The notes: generated by a model from the sequence alone, not told the origin. Shown: positions 30,459 through 41,735, numbered from the stretch's first letter. The stretch is 64,000 nt of DNA from Chondrus crispus (GCF_000350225.1 NW_005179199.1:25886-89885); one strand, 5' to 3'. Program-made: numbers and translations.

Positions 30459-33400
30459 GTCCATATCCCATCGACCCGTCACCGCGAGCCCGACAAGGGC
30501 ACGGGGGATATTTACCGATAATATCCCCCACTCCTCCACGCGAAGACGCCGAAACCCGCGTGATTCCGGCGCAGGAAATAAGGGACGTCGTGGCTTCCGT
30601 ATGCCCGACGCCCGAGAAGAAACCCCCGGAGCCCCCCGTGGGCTCTAAGCTGCGGGAGGACCGCGAACCGCGCAAGGACGCGACTTGTCGTGCGGACGTC
30701 AACGAACAACAGACGTCCCGCGACCAAGGAAGAAGGACGCGTAAACGCGGAAAGAGCCGTCGCCGACGCCCCAGGCGAAACGACCTCGCGAATCGGACCG
30801 CGCCGAAGGTTGTCGACGGCGTCATCTGCTTGATGACGTCGAAGATATATAATTTCCTCGGCTCGATCGCCACGGAGGACAACGCGTTCAAGCCCCACAC
30901 TATCGCCGTTGATACGTGCTCGGGATACAATTTGGTGAGGAAGTCCGACCTTCCTCCCGACTGGACGCGTTACGTAATACGCGACGCACCTCTGCCCCGG
31001 CTGGCAGGCGCGAATAGCAACCCGCTCAAGCTTAGCGCGGTTGTCCGGCTGGCCGTCCGGCTCCGGAACACGACGTTCCGAGTTCCGTTCGTCGTGGCGG
31101 ACCAGCTCGCGGTTCCCGTTCTCCTTGGGACCGCGTTCATTGACGCGCACGTGCGTCGTATCGATGTCGACGCGCAGAAGCTTGAACTCCGTCAAGGTGG
31201 CTCCATTGCCATTGTCGACGGGAGGGGGGAGCCGTCTCCCCCGACCAGACGACAAGGCCGTCAGACGAGCCGAGCTGACGTACGCGAAGAAGCCCCGCAG
31301 GCGATCCGTATTGCCCGCTGTGTTACCATCCCCGCGATGTCACAAGCTCGCATACGCGTAACGACCGCGGGGAAAGGGCTCGTCTTCTTGGAACCAAAGC
31401 CGTCGCTTCAGCACCGCCTCGGGGTGAGGTTGACCAACGGCGTAGCCGAGGTCCTACCGCACCAGACCTTCGAGGCCGTCGTCGCGAATTTTTCGCGTTG
31501 CACAAGGCCGCTACCAAAGCACACCGTCGTTGGCTACGCGAAACAAAACCCCCTCGCGATCCTAACGCCCGAGCGCCGGGTCGCGGAGGAGATCGCGCAC
31601 GCGTTGCACCTTACTGACTTGGACGACCAAGTCGGTGAGGTAGGAGCTGGCCGACCAAGCTCCGCCGAGGAGGTGATCGCGAACGCGGAGGTACGATCCG
31701 CGGAGTACCCCTCGCCGACGGAGGGCACTGTACGCGTACCAGATAAGGATCCCAAAAATCCCGCCACGGATTGGGAAAAGGGAGTGGATTTGTCATACAT
31801 CAGTGATGACAGGTTACGCGGACAAGTCCTCGAGATGCTACGCAAGCACTCGGGCTTGTAGGACGGTACGCTCGGAACGATCCGAGCGACGGAACACCGT
31901 ATCCCCCTCGAGCCAGGCACGAAGCCCATCCGCTCGATGCCCTATCGGAAAGGGCCCGCGATGCGCGAAATGGTCGCGAAAGAGGTCCACATGATGCTGA
32001 ATGCGGGAGTCATCGAACCCGCCAGCACCAAGTGGGCCTCCCCGGTAGTCCTAGTTCCAAAGAAGGACGGAACCCTTCGGTTCTGCGTGGACTACCGGCG
32101 CGTGAACGCGAAGACGCTAGCGGATTCGTATCGGCTGCTGCGTATGGACGATTGTATTGATTCGCTGGGCGACGCGGCAGTCTTCACGACGTTAGACTGA
32201 AACTCCGGCTACTGGCAGATACCAGTCGCGCCGAAGGACCGCGACAAGACGAAGTTCACCACGCACATGGGGACTTTTCGCCACCTACGGATGCCGTTTG
32301 GGCTGAAAGGGGCACCGGCCACCTTTCAGCGCGCGCTCGACATCATCCTCTCAGGCGTCCGTTGGCAGATCTGCCTCGTCTATTTGGATGATGTCATCGT
32401 CTTTTCGCGTACGCACGAGGAGCACGCGAAACACCTCGACACTGTCTTGAGCCTGTTGGGGAGCGCCGGCATCTCCCTCAAGCTCAAGAAGTGTAGCTTC
32501 TTTCAGCCCAAGGTCCATTACCTGGGGCACGTTATATCCCCAGGTGAGCTCAGCGTCGCGGAGACCGCAGCCGACGCGTTCAGGACGTTCACGTTCCCGA
32601 GGACGCTGACGCAGGTGCGCTCGTTCCTCGGGGCGTGCAACGTCTACCGCCGCTTCGTCAAGGGATTCGCGAAAATCGCCCGTCCACTGACGGATATGAC
32701 GCGTAAGGATGCCGACCCCGACTTCGACCATCCCACCGAGTTTCAGCTACATGCGTTCGAGGAGCTCAAGTCGCGGATGATCGCCCCACCTATACTCGCG
32801 CTTCCGCGGTATGGACGACCGTAAATGATAGATACGGACGCGAGCGCGTATCAGCTTTGCTGCACGCTGTTGCAGGAGCACGACGGGTCCAACGACTGGC
32901 GCCCCGTCGGCTACTGGTCCTACTCGCTGAACGACAGCGAGAGGAACTACAGCGCGACTGAACGCGAGTGTTTCGCCGTAGTGTGGGCCGTACGCACACT
33001 ACGACCGTACGTAGAAGGCACCAAGTTCACCGTCCGTACGGATCACGACGCGTTGAGGTGGCTCATGTCCCTCACCGAAAGTTCCGGAAGACTAACGCGT
33101 TGGCGGCTACGTCTGGCTGAATACGACTTCACCATTCAGTACCGCCCGGACGCGTGCATCAGGTTCCGCACGCGTTATCCGGTCTCATCTCGCCGAGGGT
33201 CGCCGACGACCCTCGACCAGTCGTCGAGGTGGATGACGACATTCCCACCTTCGACGCGGGCACTACAGTACGCGACGTCTCGGACGAGCTCGTGGATCAC
33301 GTCTGCACCGCAAAGTGTGACCACAAGACCGTCCAGGTGCTCGTCACCACGCGGAAGCACACCGAGACGCAAAGAAGAACGCGTGCCCGAGCACGCAACG

Positions 33401-35052
33401 AGCCAAGGGGCGACGACGAAGCCCTGGCTCTAGAAGGACCCCACACGCTGTGGGAGGAGACCGAAGAATTTGACGCGATCGATATCGAACGCGTAGAAGG
33501 CAACGAAGCAGACGCGTCTGACTCCCTGGTCGCCCCACCGCAGGACGACCTGCCGGCCCCTCTTACGATAGAGGAGATAGCCGAGGAGCAACGCGTTGAC
33601 GACTTCTGCCAAACGGTATTAGCAAGACAGTCTGAGTCCAAGGACTCCGCGTTCTTCGAGGACCACCAAGGGGTGCTAAGGCGCATACACCCCTTCGACC
33701 CTGACATCATACAGGTGGTGGTGCCTCGGACCTTACGCGCTCGCTTGCTGCGGCTCTGCCACAACCCGGCCATCGCGGGACACCCGGCGCAGAACCGCAT
33801 GTACCAAACGCTCCGCCGCGAATATTATTGGCCACACCTGGCCGCGGACGTCGCGTCTACCGTGCGAGGGTGCCGTACCTGCGCGATGAATCGCGTTAAA
33901 CTACGGAAACATCTCAACCGATTGAGATTGTTCCCCGCAACGCGTCCGCTGGAGAGTCTCGCGATAGACATCCTGGGACCACTCCCGAAGACCAAGGCAG
34001 GGAAACGATTCCTCCTGGTCATAACGGACCGCCTCACAAAGCTCACACAAGTCGTCGCGCTTCGAACCATCACCGCGTATACGGTCGCGATCGCGTTCTG
34101 CGACGCGTGGGTCTTCAAGTATGGCGTGCCGCGTTCGCTATTATCGGACAACGGTCCGCAATTTAACGCGAAGTTCTTCCAGAGTGTGTGCCGCGTCCTG
34201 GGGATAACTAACATGTACACCTCCGCGTACCATCCCCAGACGAACGGGCAGGTTGAACGCTACAACCGGACGATCGCGTCAATGCTTCGTAACTACGTGA
34301 ACGAACATCAGGACGACTGGGACGTGTACGTGGGGGCGTTGACTTACGCGTACAACTCCCACGTACACCGAACCACGCGTACGACACCTTTCGAGCTCGT
34401 GCTTAGCAGACCCCCGCCGGAGTTCTCTCTCCGCAGAGTCGACGGGGACGCTCCCCCTCCAGATAGGGGGACGCAGCGGGCAAAGTTCCTCCAGACCCTC
34501 GACGCGACAATACAGAAGGCCTACGGAAGCCTGCGCCGTACGCAGGCCCGTTACAAACGCGACTTCGATAAGCGCGTTCGAAGGATCAACGCGCGCCTCA
34601 AGCCCGGCGACTATGCGTATCTCAACCCCACCGACGGGTCAAAGACGTCGAACAAGCTCGCGTCACCGGCCGTTGGACCATACCGCATCTTGGCCAACGA
34701 CCGACGCACGATCACGATCGATCGTGATGGGGTGACGGAGCGCGTCTCTGCAGACCGCTGCGTGTACGCGCCGCCCCCTGCAAACGCCCCACGCGCAAGT
34801 ACTACCACCCCGGGTGACCTTGCTGACAAGGTCACCAAGGGCACACGGTACGCCGTCGAACGGCTACTGAAACATCTCGTGATGGAAGACGGAACTATCG
34901 AGTTCCTCATCAAGTGGGCGGATTACAACACGCCCACCTGGACCGCGAGAACCCACGTTCCGGAGGAGCTAGTGTCGCGCTACGCTCAGCGACTCCGGAC
35001 GCGTACAGGGCGAGACCTCTCCTCGGAGGTGAACGCGGACGTTCACTGTTAA
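30417..35052 (+). pseudogene. pol: pol of element B: PR-RT-RH-IN-chromodomain, inactivated
   Basis: The -1 frame relative to gag. Protease: D-T-C-S-G at 30911-30925, where Gly of the usual DTG is Cys, then VPVLLGTAFIDAH. Reverse transcriptase: FCVDYRRVNAK, MPFGLKGAPATFQRA and intact Y-L-D-D (32381-32392). RNase H: IDTDASAYQL, TERECFAVVWAV and RTDHDALRWL. Integrase: H-H-C-C zinc domain (GHPAQNRMY, CRTCAMNR), then AIDILG, SDNGPQF and QVERYNRT for the D-D-E triad. The C-terminal chromodomain (YAVERLLKH and FLIKWADYNTPTW) probably directs integration to chromatin. Breaks: TAG 31859-31861 (a conserved Trp), TGA 32198-32200 (in TLD-x-NSGYW), TAA 32822-32824 (before the RNase H Asp), and a frameshift near 33150. 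The frame after the shift is open to 35052. Confidence 0.88.
35028..35047 (+). repeat. 20-bp direct repeat, copy 1 (end of pol)
   Basis: GGTGAACGCGGACGTTCACT lies over the last pol codons. The exact second copy is at 39212-39231, 16 bp before the 3' LTR. The word itself is a near-palindrome (GTGAACG and CGTTCAC). Copy 1 is followed by AAGGAGAGGG, a plausible former polypurine tract. The pair brackets the antisense module. Confidence 0.8.
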
Positions 35053-36538
35053 GGAGAGGGCCCTCAACTGCTACTTTACGGCTAAACGAGCCCCTCGCGG
35101 TTAGAATCACGTTACGCGTACGAAAGGACAGGTGTTGCAAATGCAGGGAGACACAAGACATCGCGAGTCGGCAGAAGGGTATGGACAAACGGGCCCGGTC
35201 ACGCGACGCAAAAAGGCCGAACGGTACCAAAAGCCGGCAGAGACCCGCCGCCTCGAAAATAAGAATACGAAACGAAGGCGGGGTAACATGTTGCCCTATT
35301 AGCGGAATAGCGCGATTATTCACGCTCTCTCGGGCCAGGAAGACGCATCGATCGAGGACCCACGGCCGTCGGTGCCGAAGGTTTGCGTCACACGCGTGTG
35401 AGAACATGGACGGAAAAGTAAGTCCCAGTTGGGGGCCTAACACGAGTAAGAATTCGCCACAGGGACCCGCGCCGAGACGCGAAGCTACGCGAAAGCAGAA
35501 AGGGAAGGGGGCTGGACGAACACCAACCACTGTACCCTGAGAGCAATATACCGAGAAGGCACCGCCGCCCGCCGCAGACACTACTGTCAATCACCGGCGG
35601 CGCCCCAAAAAATAATCGGTGAAATACATTCGGGGGAGACACTGTACGCCAAATCATGCGCACCGCGGCCTCAGCAACGATCCGCCGCCGCCCCGGAAAT
35701 AATCAAAAAAGGGGTGTAATATACAGTGAGGCAATGCGCACGTGTGCACGTGCGCAGGCGACCGACAGGACGGGTGGGGGAGCGACACGCAATCGGACAG
35801 CGAAAAGCAGCGTGTGCGACGCGTTGCCCTTCGGTGGGGTACGAACCACGTTGCACGAGAGGGGGAAGGGTAAGAGCGTCGGCGCCGGCCTCCCTCTGCC
35901 CCATCGCGATGGCGGCCCCGCGCACGCCGCACGGGGCGAACTACGACGAACATTCCGCGCTTCGTCTCGCCCGCTCATACGCGCCGAGAGCTTCATCGCG
36001 CAGTTAACGTCGACGAAATCATCGCGTCGTCGCCACGCGGCAACGCGCGGACGCACATACCACAGAGCGCCTCCGCTGGTCAGCCGCGGCGCTGCACGCC
36101 TCCGCCACCGCGTGCGCGCTGTCACCGCGGCCGGAGAACAGGCGTAACGCGATAGGGGACCTCAGATGGCGACCCCGTACACTTCCTGCCGCCCTTCCCG
36201 ATGGGGCGGAGAGGAGAACGTGTATCAGGGGACCGCGCGCAAGGCACCCCCGCGATGCACGGGGGACTCGATAAGGCCGTAACGCGAAAAATGAGAGTCA
36301 CCACGGGCGCGGCGAAGCGAACCACGCCCGCGCCCCGGTCAGACGACACAGACGCGCAGCCCACGACAAGTACGGGACGACCCCCGAGGGGACGAGCTCA
36401 GCCACGCGAAGGGACGCGACCGCGCCGAATCCCGCTCGGGGTGCAAAGGCGGGGGGGAGACGACTCCTCCCCGACGTTTTATTGTACGCACCGCCACGCT
36501 CGCGCGCTTGCCGACGCAAGAAGAGGGGGGCCGCCACG
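35053..36538. other. Module of B without a clear gene
   Basis: About 1.5 kb between pol and the antisense ORFs. It is GC-rich, so frames stay open on several strands at once (for example 34910-35590 on - and 35656-36147 on +), but none shows conserved motifs. It may be the 3' untranslated part of the antisense genes. Confidence 0.4.
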
Positions 36539-37279
36539 CTAGCGACTAGCGTCATTAGACGGCACTGTAGATTCCGGACCATAGTGGCCCGGAGGACAGT
36601 ACCCCGGGTATCGCGGGACCTCCGTGGCCATCGATGCTAGGCTGGGCAGCGCGAGGCGCGCCGTGGGACCGCCCGTACGCACGGTGGAGTCGCCCGGAGG
36701 CAGGCCGCCGGTTGGGGGCGAGTCGGTCCCATAATTCGCGTAAGGATCGCGGACCGCCGGAGGAGCCAGAACGCGGTCAGGAGCGTGGACCTGAGGCGCC
36801 ACTGCAGATCGGGCGGAACGCAAGCCGTCCCGCTCACGTCGGTAGCGGTCGCGGTCGTACAGTACGTGTTCGTATGCCCCCGTCTGGCGCTCGGACACCT
36901 CGCGCAAGGACATCAGCTCGCGATTTACGAGCTGCAGTTCCGACGTCTGTACACCGAGGTCGTCCCGAAGCCGCGGCGCCTCGTCACTTCGGGCCCCAAA
37001 CCAGCTTCCCAGGGTCGCGATCAACGAGCCCACGGTCCAGGTACGACGACCCACCGACCCCAGGGCACGCGTAAGCTCGGGGATGGCTGCAAGCTCGCTT
37101 TGGGACAGTAAGAGATCGCGTACGAGACCCCCGATCGCTGTCCCCTCCTCCGCGGCGTCCAGAGGGGGGACCGGCAGGACAGGCACAGGGCGGGACGCTC
37201 CCCCTGTATAGTCGCGTGGGTTGGCAACCGATGCCGCCCGGAAAGGGGTCGACCCCACGTCAATGGGAGCAGAGCCCAC
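36539..37279 (-). CDS. Antisense ORF 2 of element B, coiled-coil protein
   Basis: About 246 residues, starting just after the stop of antisense ORF 1 but in a different frame. No ATG at the beginning of the open frame; the first codon used in the longest reading is GTG, so it may be translated from an internal Met or be the shifted continuation of ORF 1. The middle is helical with LRDDLGVQTSELQLVNREL and RDRYRRERDGLRSARS, likely a coiled coil. The C-terminus is Pro/Gly-rich. I do not recognise it. Whether it is real depends on a comparison with sister elements; no homologue is visible in this window. Confidence 0.4.
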   Translation of the reverse strand: MGSAPIDVGSTPFRAASVANPRDYTGGASRPVPVLPVPPLDAAEEGTAIGGLVRDLLLSQSELAAIPELTRALGSVGRRTWTVGSLIATLGSWFGARSDEAPRLRDDLGVQTSELQLVNRELMSLREVSERQTGAYEHVLYDRDRYRRERDGLRSARSAVAPQVHAPDRVLAPPAVRDPYANYGTDSPPTGGLPPGDSTVRTGGPTARLALPSLASMATEVPRYPGYCPPGHYGPESTVPSNDASR

Positions 37280-37284
37280 CGCGT

Positions 37285-38898
37285 CTAGGTCTCGGTAACG
37301 CTTACGCCGACCACGCCGGCTCTCGGAACCAACTCCCCCCGCTTGCCGGTGCTGTCAACGACCGGCGAGATCGGGGAAGGACGCGCCACGAAAACGTCGG
37401 CAGTCGGGTTGTACGTGAGAAAGGAACTCCGGACACCAGTGGTGTAATCCATCCAGGATCTGCGGTGCTGTGCGCTGACGTCACCCGCGCGGATCATTAG
37501 CCCGACGGCCTGCTCGAATGTCCACGGGACATGCGACGAGCCTCGCTCGGAGGGATGCACCGACGCGTCGGGAAGGCTTGTCACGAGTCGCTCGAAGTGG
37601 GCGACGGTTTGAAGCGGTTGGAGGAACACTCGCGCGTTAACGTGTACCTCCGCCATGAAGGCGCAACACACGGACCAAGCCCCCTCACGCTGACAATTGT
37701 ACGCGAGTCCCGAGCGGGCTGGGTGTTGAGAGTCCGCACACGCGAAGCCAAAATGCTTCAAGACGGGTGGCAGGAGGGGATGAACCCCTAACGAGGGGAA
37801 GCTCTCCCTGACGTCCAGGGGGAGGACCGGGAAGTCCCCCGACGACAAGCCGGACGCGAAGGCCGCGGAAGGAATAATACGGCCGTCCACCTCGTCTGGA
37901 TGCCGATAGGCAGACCAGTCGTGGTGCGCGAATCCCACCGCGTGGAGACGCATCAGGGAACAAGAGGACTTCTGCAATGCCACGCGCGGCTTCGAGTGAA
38001 CGTATGGACGGGGGAATACGTACAGCCCCGTCACCTCGGGCAGGACGAAGCGACGTGAGCCGTCCTGTCCGGGACCGAATAGGAACCATCCCATTTGGTC
38101 CACGTATTCCACTTCCGCGGTACTGTAGGCGAAGGTGCGGTCGCCGGGCAGCTCATCCGGGAGCTGGTAGCCCGACCCGCCGCCCTCGGTCATCAGACGG
38201 TGTAGGACCGAGGACGCCTCCTCCAGCCCACCAGCGTTGTACACCTTGAGCACGCGCGCAAGGTCGGGACGAAGCCAGGCACGAGCAGCCAACTCCTCGA
38301 CGGTAACTCCTGAGCGAGCACGGCGCCGCCAGGGGTACCGTAGTTCGCGAGTACCGAGAAGAGGGGCCTCTGACGACGGAGACCCGAGCCACTGCGTAGC
38401 GGAGGGCCGGTCCGTCACGCCCGCTTCGACCGCGGGGCGAGCCGCTCCCCCCTGCACCGACGGCCATCGGCAACTGCCGTCCGTGCCAAGCGAGCCTACA
38501 GTAGGCTGGTAAGGTGGGGACGCGCCCCCCGCGTCACGCACCACCGCCAACGGAAGAAGGGCGGCCCCTTCACTCGCCCCGGTCGCAGGGGCGGCGCGGC
38601 GGGCATCGACACCAGCGGACGCCGGGCGGAACGCCACGGCCGGCCTCACGGGGGCCCGCGGTGGAGGCACCAACTCGACGGAAACTGTAGATGAGCGACG
38701 CTTTTGGAACGGAGAAGCGGGAGCTGAGGCGGCGCGGGTCGTCCCGCCGCCCGCCATACGCATGCCGGGTAGCGCGTTCGACGAACCCGGACCGTCCGCA
38801 GCGGGGATCTCGACGACAGGAGCCCCCTGCTCAGCCGGTTCAACGGCGGGGTCGACAAGCGACGTCGGCGACGGACCTTCCGGCGGGTAGGCGTTCAT
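37285..38898 (-). CDS. Antisense ORF 1 of element B, accessory protein
   Basis: 537 residues from the ATG at 38898 (the open frame reaches 39045 without another ATG). It begins 350 bp inside the 3' LTR, the same distance and strand relation as the accessory ORF of G. The first 150 residues are Pro/Ala-rich and disordered. The body has LPDELPGDRTFAYSTAEVEYV, LPPVLKHFGFACA and AWSVCCAFMAEV. Their order and spacing recall the DTWxYRT, LPPCLVYYG and WMVFLSEW blocks of the D and G accessory proteins, but identity is low, so homology is a suggestion only. No transmembrane segment stands out. Function unknown. The long uninterrupted frame argues for selection until recently. Confidence 0.55.
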   Translation of the reverse strand: MNAYPPEGPSPTSLVDPAVEPAEQGAPVVEIPAADGPGSSNALPGMRMAGGGTTRAASAPASPFQKRRSSTVSVELVPPPRAPVRPAVAFRPASAGVDARRAAPATGASEGAALLPLAVVRDAGGASPPYQPTVGSLGTDGSCRWPSVQGGAARPAVEAGVTDRPSATQWLGSPSSEAPLLGTRELRYPWRRRARSGVTVEELAARAWLRPDLARVLKVYNAGGLEEASSVLHRLMTEGGGSGYQLPDELPGDRTFAYSTAEVEYVDQMGWFLFGPGQDGSRRFVLPEVTGLYVFPRPYVHSKPRVALQKSSCSLMRLHAVGFAHHDWSAYRHPDEVDGRIIPSAAFASGLSSGDFPVLPLDVRESFPSLGVHPLLPPVLKHFGFACADSQHPARSGLAYNCQREGAWSVCCAFMAEVHVNARVFLQPLQTVAHFERLVTSLPDASVHPSERGSSHVPWTFEQAVGLMIRAGDVSAQHRRSWMDYTTGVRSSFLTYNPTADVFVARPSPISPVVDSTGKRGELVPRAGVVGVSVTET

Positions 38899-39211
38899 GA
38901 CGAGGTACCCTGCGGCACGATGCACCGACGTAAGTACAGCAAGGGCAGCGCGGGAAGAGACGCGAAGAAGATGGTAAGAAGAACAACCCGGGGCGGCAAG
39001 AAACGAAACGCGACAACGCGAGGGCAGGGGGGACGCAACGCCCAAAAACGGGGCGGGCGGGACACGGAGGACCGCCGCGTGCGACTAGCGAAGAGCGAAA
39101 GGCACCGAGCTCGGAAGGAAAAGGGGTCACAAGAGCGGACTTGGACGGCGACGGTAAAACACGGGGGCAAAAGGGGACGGGACAGTCAGGGTGCATCCTC
39201 CTCAAGCGCAG

Positions 39212-39231
39212 GGTGAACGCGGACGTTCACT
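39212..39231 (+). repeat. 20-bp direct repeat, copy 2 (before 3' LTR)
   Basis: Exact copy of 35028-35047; see there. Only CTCGGGGCGGCGGCCG separates it from the LTR, the sole candidate for the present polypurine tract and a poor one. Confidence 0.8.
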
Positions 39232-39247
39232 CTCGGGGCGGCGGCCG

Positions 39248-40001
39248 TGTAGCATGAGCGCAGATCAGAATTAGATTTATAATTAGATCGCGCGCGCGCA
39301 CACACGTGTACTGTCAGGACTGTCAGGACGCCCGCGCACACGTGTACTGTCAGGACTGTCGGGACGCCCGCACACACGTGTACTGTCAGGACTGTCAGGG
39401 CGCGCGCACACACGTGTACTGTCGGGACTGTCGGGACGCCCGCACACACGTGTATCATCGGCGCGCGCGCGCACACGTGTATGGACAGCGCTACAGTAGC
39501 TGAGTACGGTAGCTCAGCACTGTAACGCGCTACAGTGCAGTACGGACTGTACTGTAGCCCTGTATGATAGACGCGACAGACGCGTAATTGTATATTAAAC
39601 CACGGGAACCGACGGCGGCGGAGGGAAGGCAAGCATCGGCTTGGCCAGACCCTCACCGTCGGCTAACCCGGAACGCTTACTCTAACTCGTGCACGCTCTC
39701 TCTGTTCCCGTTTTAGAGTAGAAGGACACGGGTAGCGGACGCGTACGTGCGCGTGTGAGCTAGGATCCGCCTCCGCCCGTCGGCACTGGAGCGTCACCCA
39801 GTGCCGCGCCGGGGCGTCGAGGCGTCGATCCGCTCTACCGCGTACACTAACGCGTTCGCGACCCGACCCTCTCTACCACCGTTACCGGCCCGTGTCCTTC
39901 GTCACGCGTTGCTTACTGGTCCTTTCTGTTCTTCTCGCGTTCTACAGGGCCTCTTACGCGGACTGAGCATACACCCCTGTCGTTGGGGTGTTTATGCTAC
40001 A
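39248..40001 (+). repeat. 3' LTR of element B
   Basis: 754 bp, same length as the 5' LTR with about seven substitutions and no indel seen. Followed by the target duplication GTGTT. Confidence 0.92.
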
Positions 40002-41228
40002 GTGTTCACTTGTTTGACTCTGCAGACCACAGTTGAAATTCTCTGCAGAACTCTGCTCTACTAAAAATAGCCTGACATTCCTGTAGAAGTTCGTAATTTA
40101 TACGTCTAAATAGGAATGGACCCAGTTTCTGAACGGTCTTTCATTAAAGAATCACCCGGCTTCCAGTCAAAACTTTTACTAAACTCACATCAGAGAATTT
40201 GATCTAGCAGTTGTCGTGAAATGCAGTAGAAATGTGCTGGCAGTGGTATTGTATACATCTCATAGAACTGCTGCATATTTTACTTGGGCGCAAGTACGTC
40301 TATTTACGAGATTCCGTGGTGTCATGCAGACAACGCATTGGGTATATTATTTTAAATCACTCAATCAGCATTTGCTACGATGTTCATCATGATGTAAAAC
40401 GTGGAACGTACCTGCTCTTGATACGATAATCTAACCTCATGACCAACTATATTTAAAGACGTACAATTAAAAGATTTGGCGTTCGTTTCAACTACAAATC
40501 GTGGCTGCCACGGTGCCAGAAAACTAGTTCGCTATTTTTAGAAACATAAATTTACACTCTCTTAGACACAAGCTTATTTGGAATTATTCGGTAAACGTTG
40601 AATTATTTGGTAAACGTTGGATTATTCGGTAAACGTTTCTGCTGGGTTCTGATGTACCACATAGAACGGCTTTGGTGGACGCTGAGATATTGAAATATGT
40701 GCCTCCAAATCTCCCTAGATTTGCAGAGCCACACTATACTCTTTCCGTTGTCCTTCCTCTCTCTTCTGCTATATATACCGTCGATTTCAGATCTCCACAA
40801 CTGAAAGTCTATTGTGTATCTCTATGCACCATAGTTGAGATACTTGGCAGAAATCTTACATTCTAAAAATAGTTCGATATGCTTGGAAGAATTCGCACGC
40901 CACATCTTTAAAACAGGTATACACTCTGTTTTCAAACACGGTTTCTAGTCAGATTTTTTTGGATTGTCATTTATTTCTTGACTCAATGAAAATCAGAGAA
41001 AATCTCGTTATAAAAGTCGTCGCGAGCCGCAGTAAATGTTTTCAAACGTTTCGTGTACGCTTCATTAGACTGCTACGTATATGCTCAAGCGCATATGTGT
41101 TTCTATTCTACGTTTGCATCAATCTAGTATTCTATTTTTAAAATGGCAACTAGTCTAACACAGCAATAGGAAATCTCTGCCCCGAACAACCCTTCAAATA
41201 GTGAACGGGTACAGGCGAACTATCAGAT
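40002..41228. other. Intergenic AT-rich DNA, right half of the split locus
   Basis: No gene. It contains three tandem copies of a 19-bp unit (GAATTATTCGGTAAACGTT, 40581-40637) and two diverged copies of a roughly 65-bp segment (about 40028-40095 and 40832-40895) that share the string CTAAAAATAG and flanking words. Confidence 0.5.
40581..40637 (+). repeat. 19-bp tandem repeat, three copies
   Basis: Units at 40581, 40600 and 40619, differing at one to two positions, each ending GGTAAACGTT. Confidence 0.8.
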
Positions 41229-41300
41229 TTGAGACAAGCGCACCAACCTTTGGCATCCTTTGTTTCTCCAAAATTCGCAAGCAGTCCTTGTTGTTCGAAC

Positions 41301-41732
41301 ATGAGCGCCGTTGGTCATCCGCATTTGTGCATCATCTGCCAATGGCCGCCTGATGGAGACGTGGTCGAGTTACAATGCAGACACGTCTTTCATAAAGACT
41401 GCATTGCTCCCTGTCTTCTATCTAACACTCCTACATGTCCAGTGGTGGAAATCTTTGATGATGGCAGTACTTTTGATCATCCTGTAAACCGCCAAGCAGG
41501 ACACTGTCCCCTTTGCCGTACAAGAATTCAAGAAAATAAAATGAAGCACTTTTCAGGGTACGTTTTTCAAAAGAGCCGAAAAACTGCGAGGGAGTGGGAT
41601 TCAATCCCGGAATCCCAGCGGTCCAAGATTCAAAAGAAGAACAAGAAACGCTTAAAAAGGAGGTTGAAGAAGGCAAGGATGAATTCAGGCCCTCAAGGGG
41701 GTTCCGGTAGCGGTGCTGGTCCCTCTGCTTAG
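41301..41732 (+). CDS. RING-H2 finger protein, probable E3 ubiquitin ligase
   Basis: 143 residues from the ATG at 41301; the frame is open back to 41229 but without an upstream ATG that looks better. The N-terminal half is a C3H2C3 RING: CIIC, then C-R-H, F-H-K-D-C and CPLC, with an insert of about 35 residues between the sixth and seventh ligands (CIAPCLLSNTPTCPVVEIFD), longer than average and with extra Cys. RING-H2 domains recruit E2 enzymes for ubiquitin transfer. The C-terminal half is very basic (QKKNKKRLKRRLKKAR), then Gly/Ser-rich, so nuclear or RNA/DNA association is possible. No membrane segment. An AATAAA lies just after the stop. Composition is unlike the surrounding transposons, so it looks like a host gene. 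Confidence 0.8.
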   Translation: MSAVGHPHLCIICQWPPDGDVVELQCRHVFHKDCIAPCLLSNTPTCPVVEIFDDGSTFDHPVNRQAGHCPLCRTRIQENKMKHFSGYVFQKSRKTAREWDSIPESQRSKIQKKNKKRLKRRLKKARMNSGPQGGSGSGAGPSA

Positions 41733-41735
41733 TTA

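Larger units (their letters stand above)
27007..40001 (+). mobile_element. Complete Ty3/gypsy-type LTR element B, 12,995 bp
   Basis: Two 754-bp LTRs (27007-27760, 39248-40001) begin TGTAGCATG and end TTATGCTACA, and the element is flanked by an exact 5-bp duplication GTGTT (27002-27006, 40002-40006). Order inside: primer site, gag, -1 frameshift signal, pol (protease, RT, RNase H, integrase, chromodomain), then a 4.2-kb module with two ORFs on the opposite strand, then the 3' LTR. I count about seven mismatches between the LTRs by eye, so insertion was fairly recent. Yet pol carries three nonsense codons and a frameshift. The host DNA on both sides is AT-rich and matches in character, so the insertion split one locus. 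Confidence 0.92.

Noticed and set aside
34910..35590. Long frames on both strands over the end of pol of B
   Set aside because: They overlap the real integrase/chromodomain frame or GC-rich DNA and have no motif.
35656..36147. 163-codon + strand frame in the B module
   Set aside because: GC-rich shadow overlapping several other frames, no motif, no homologue in D or G.
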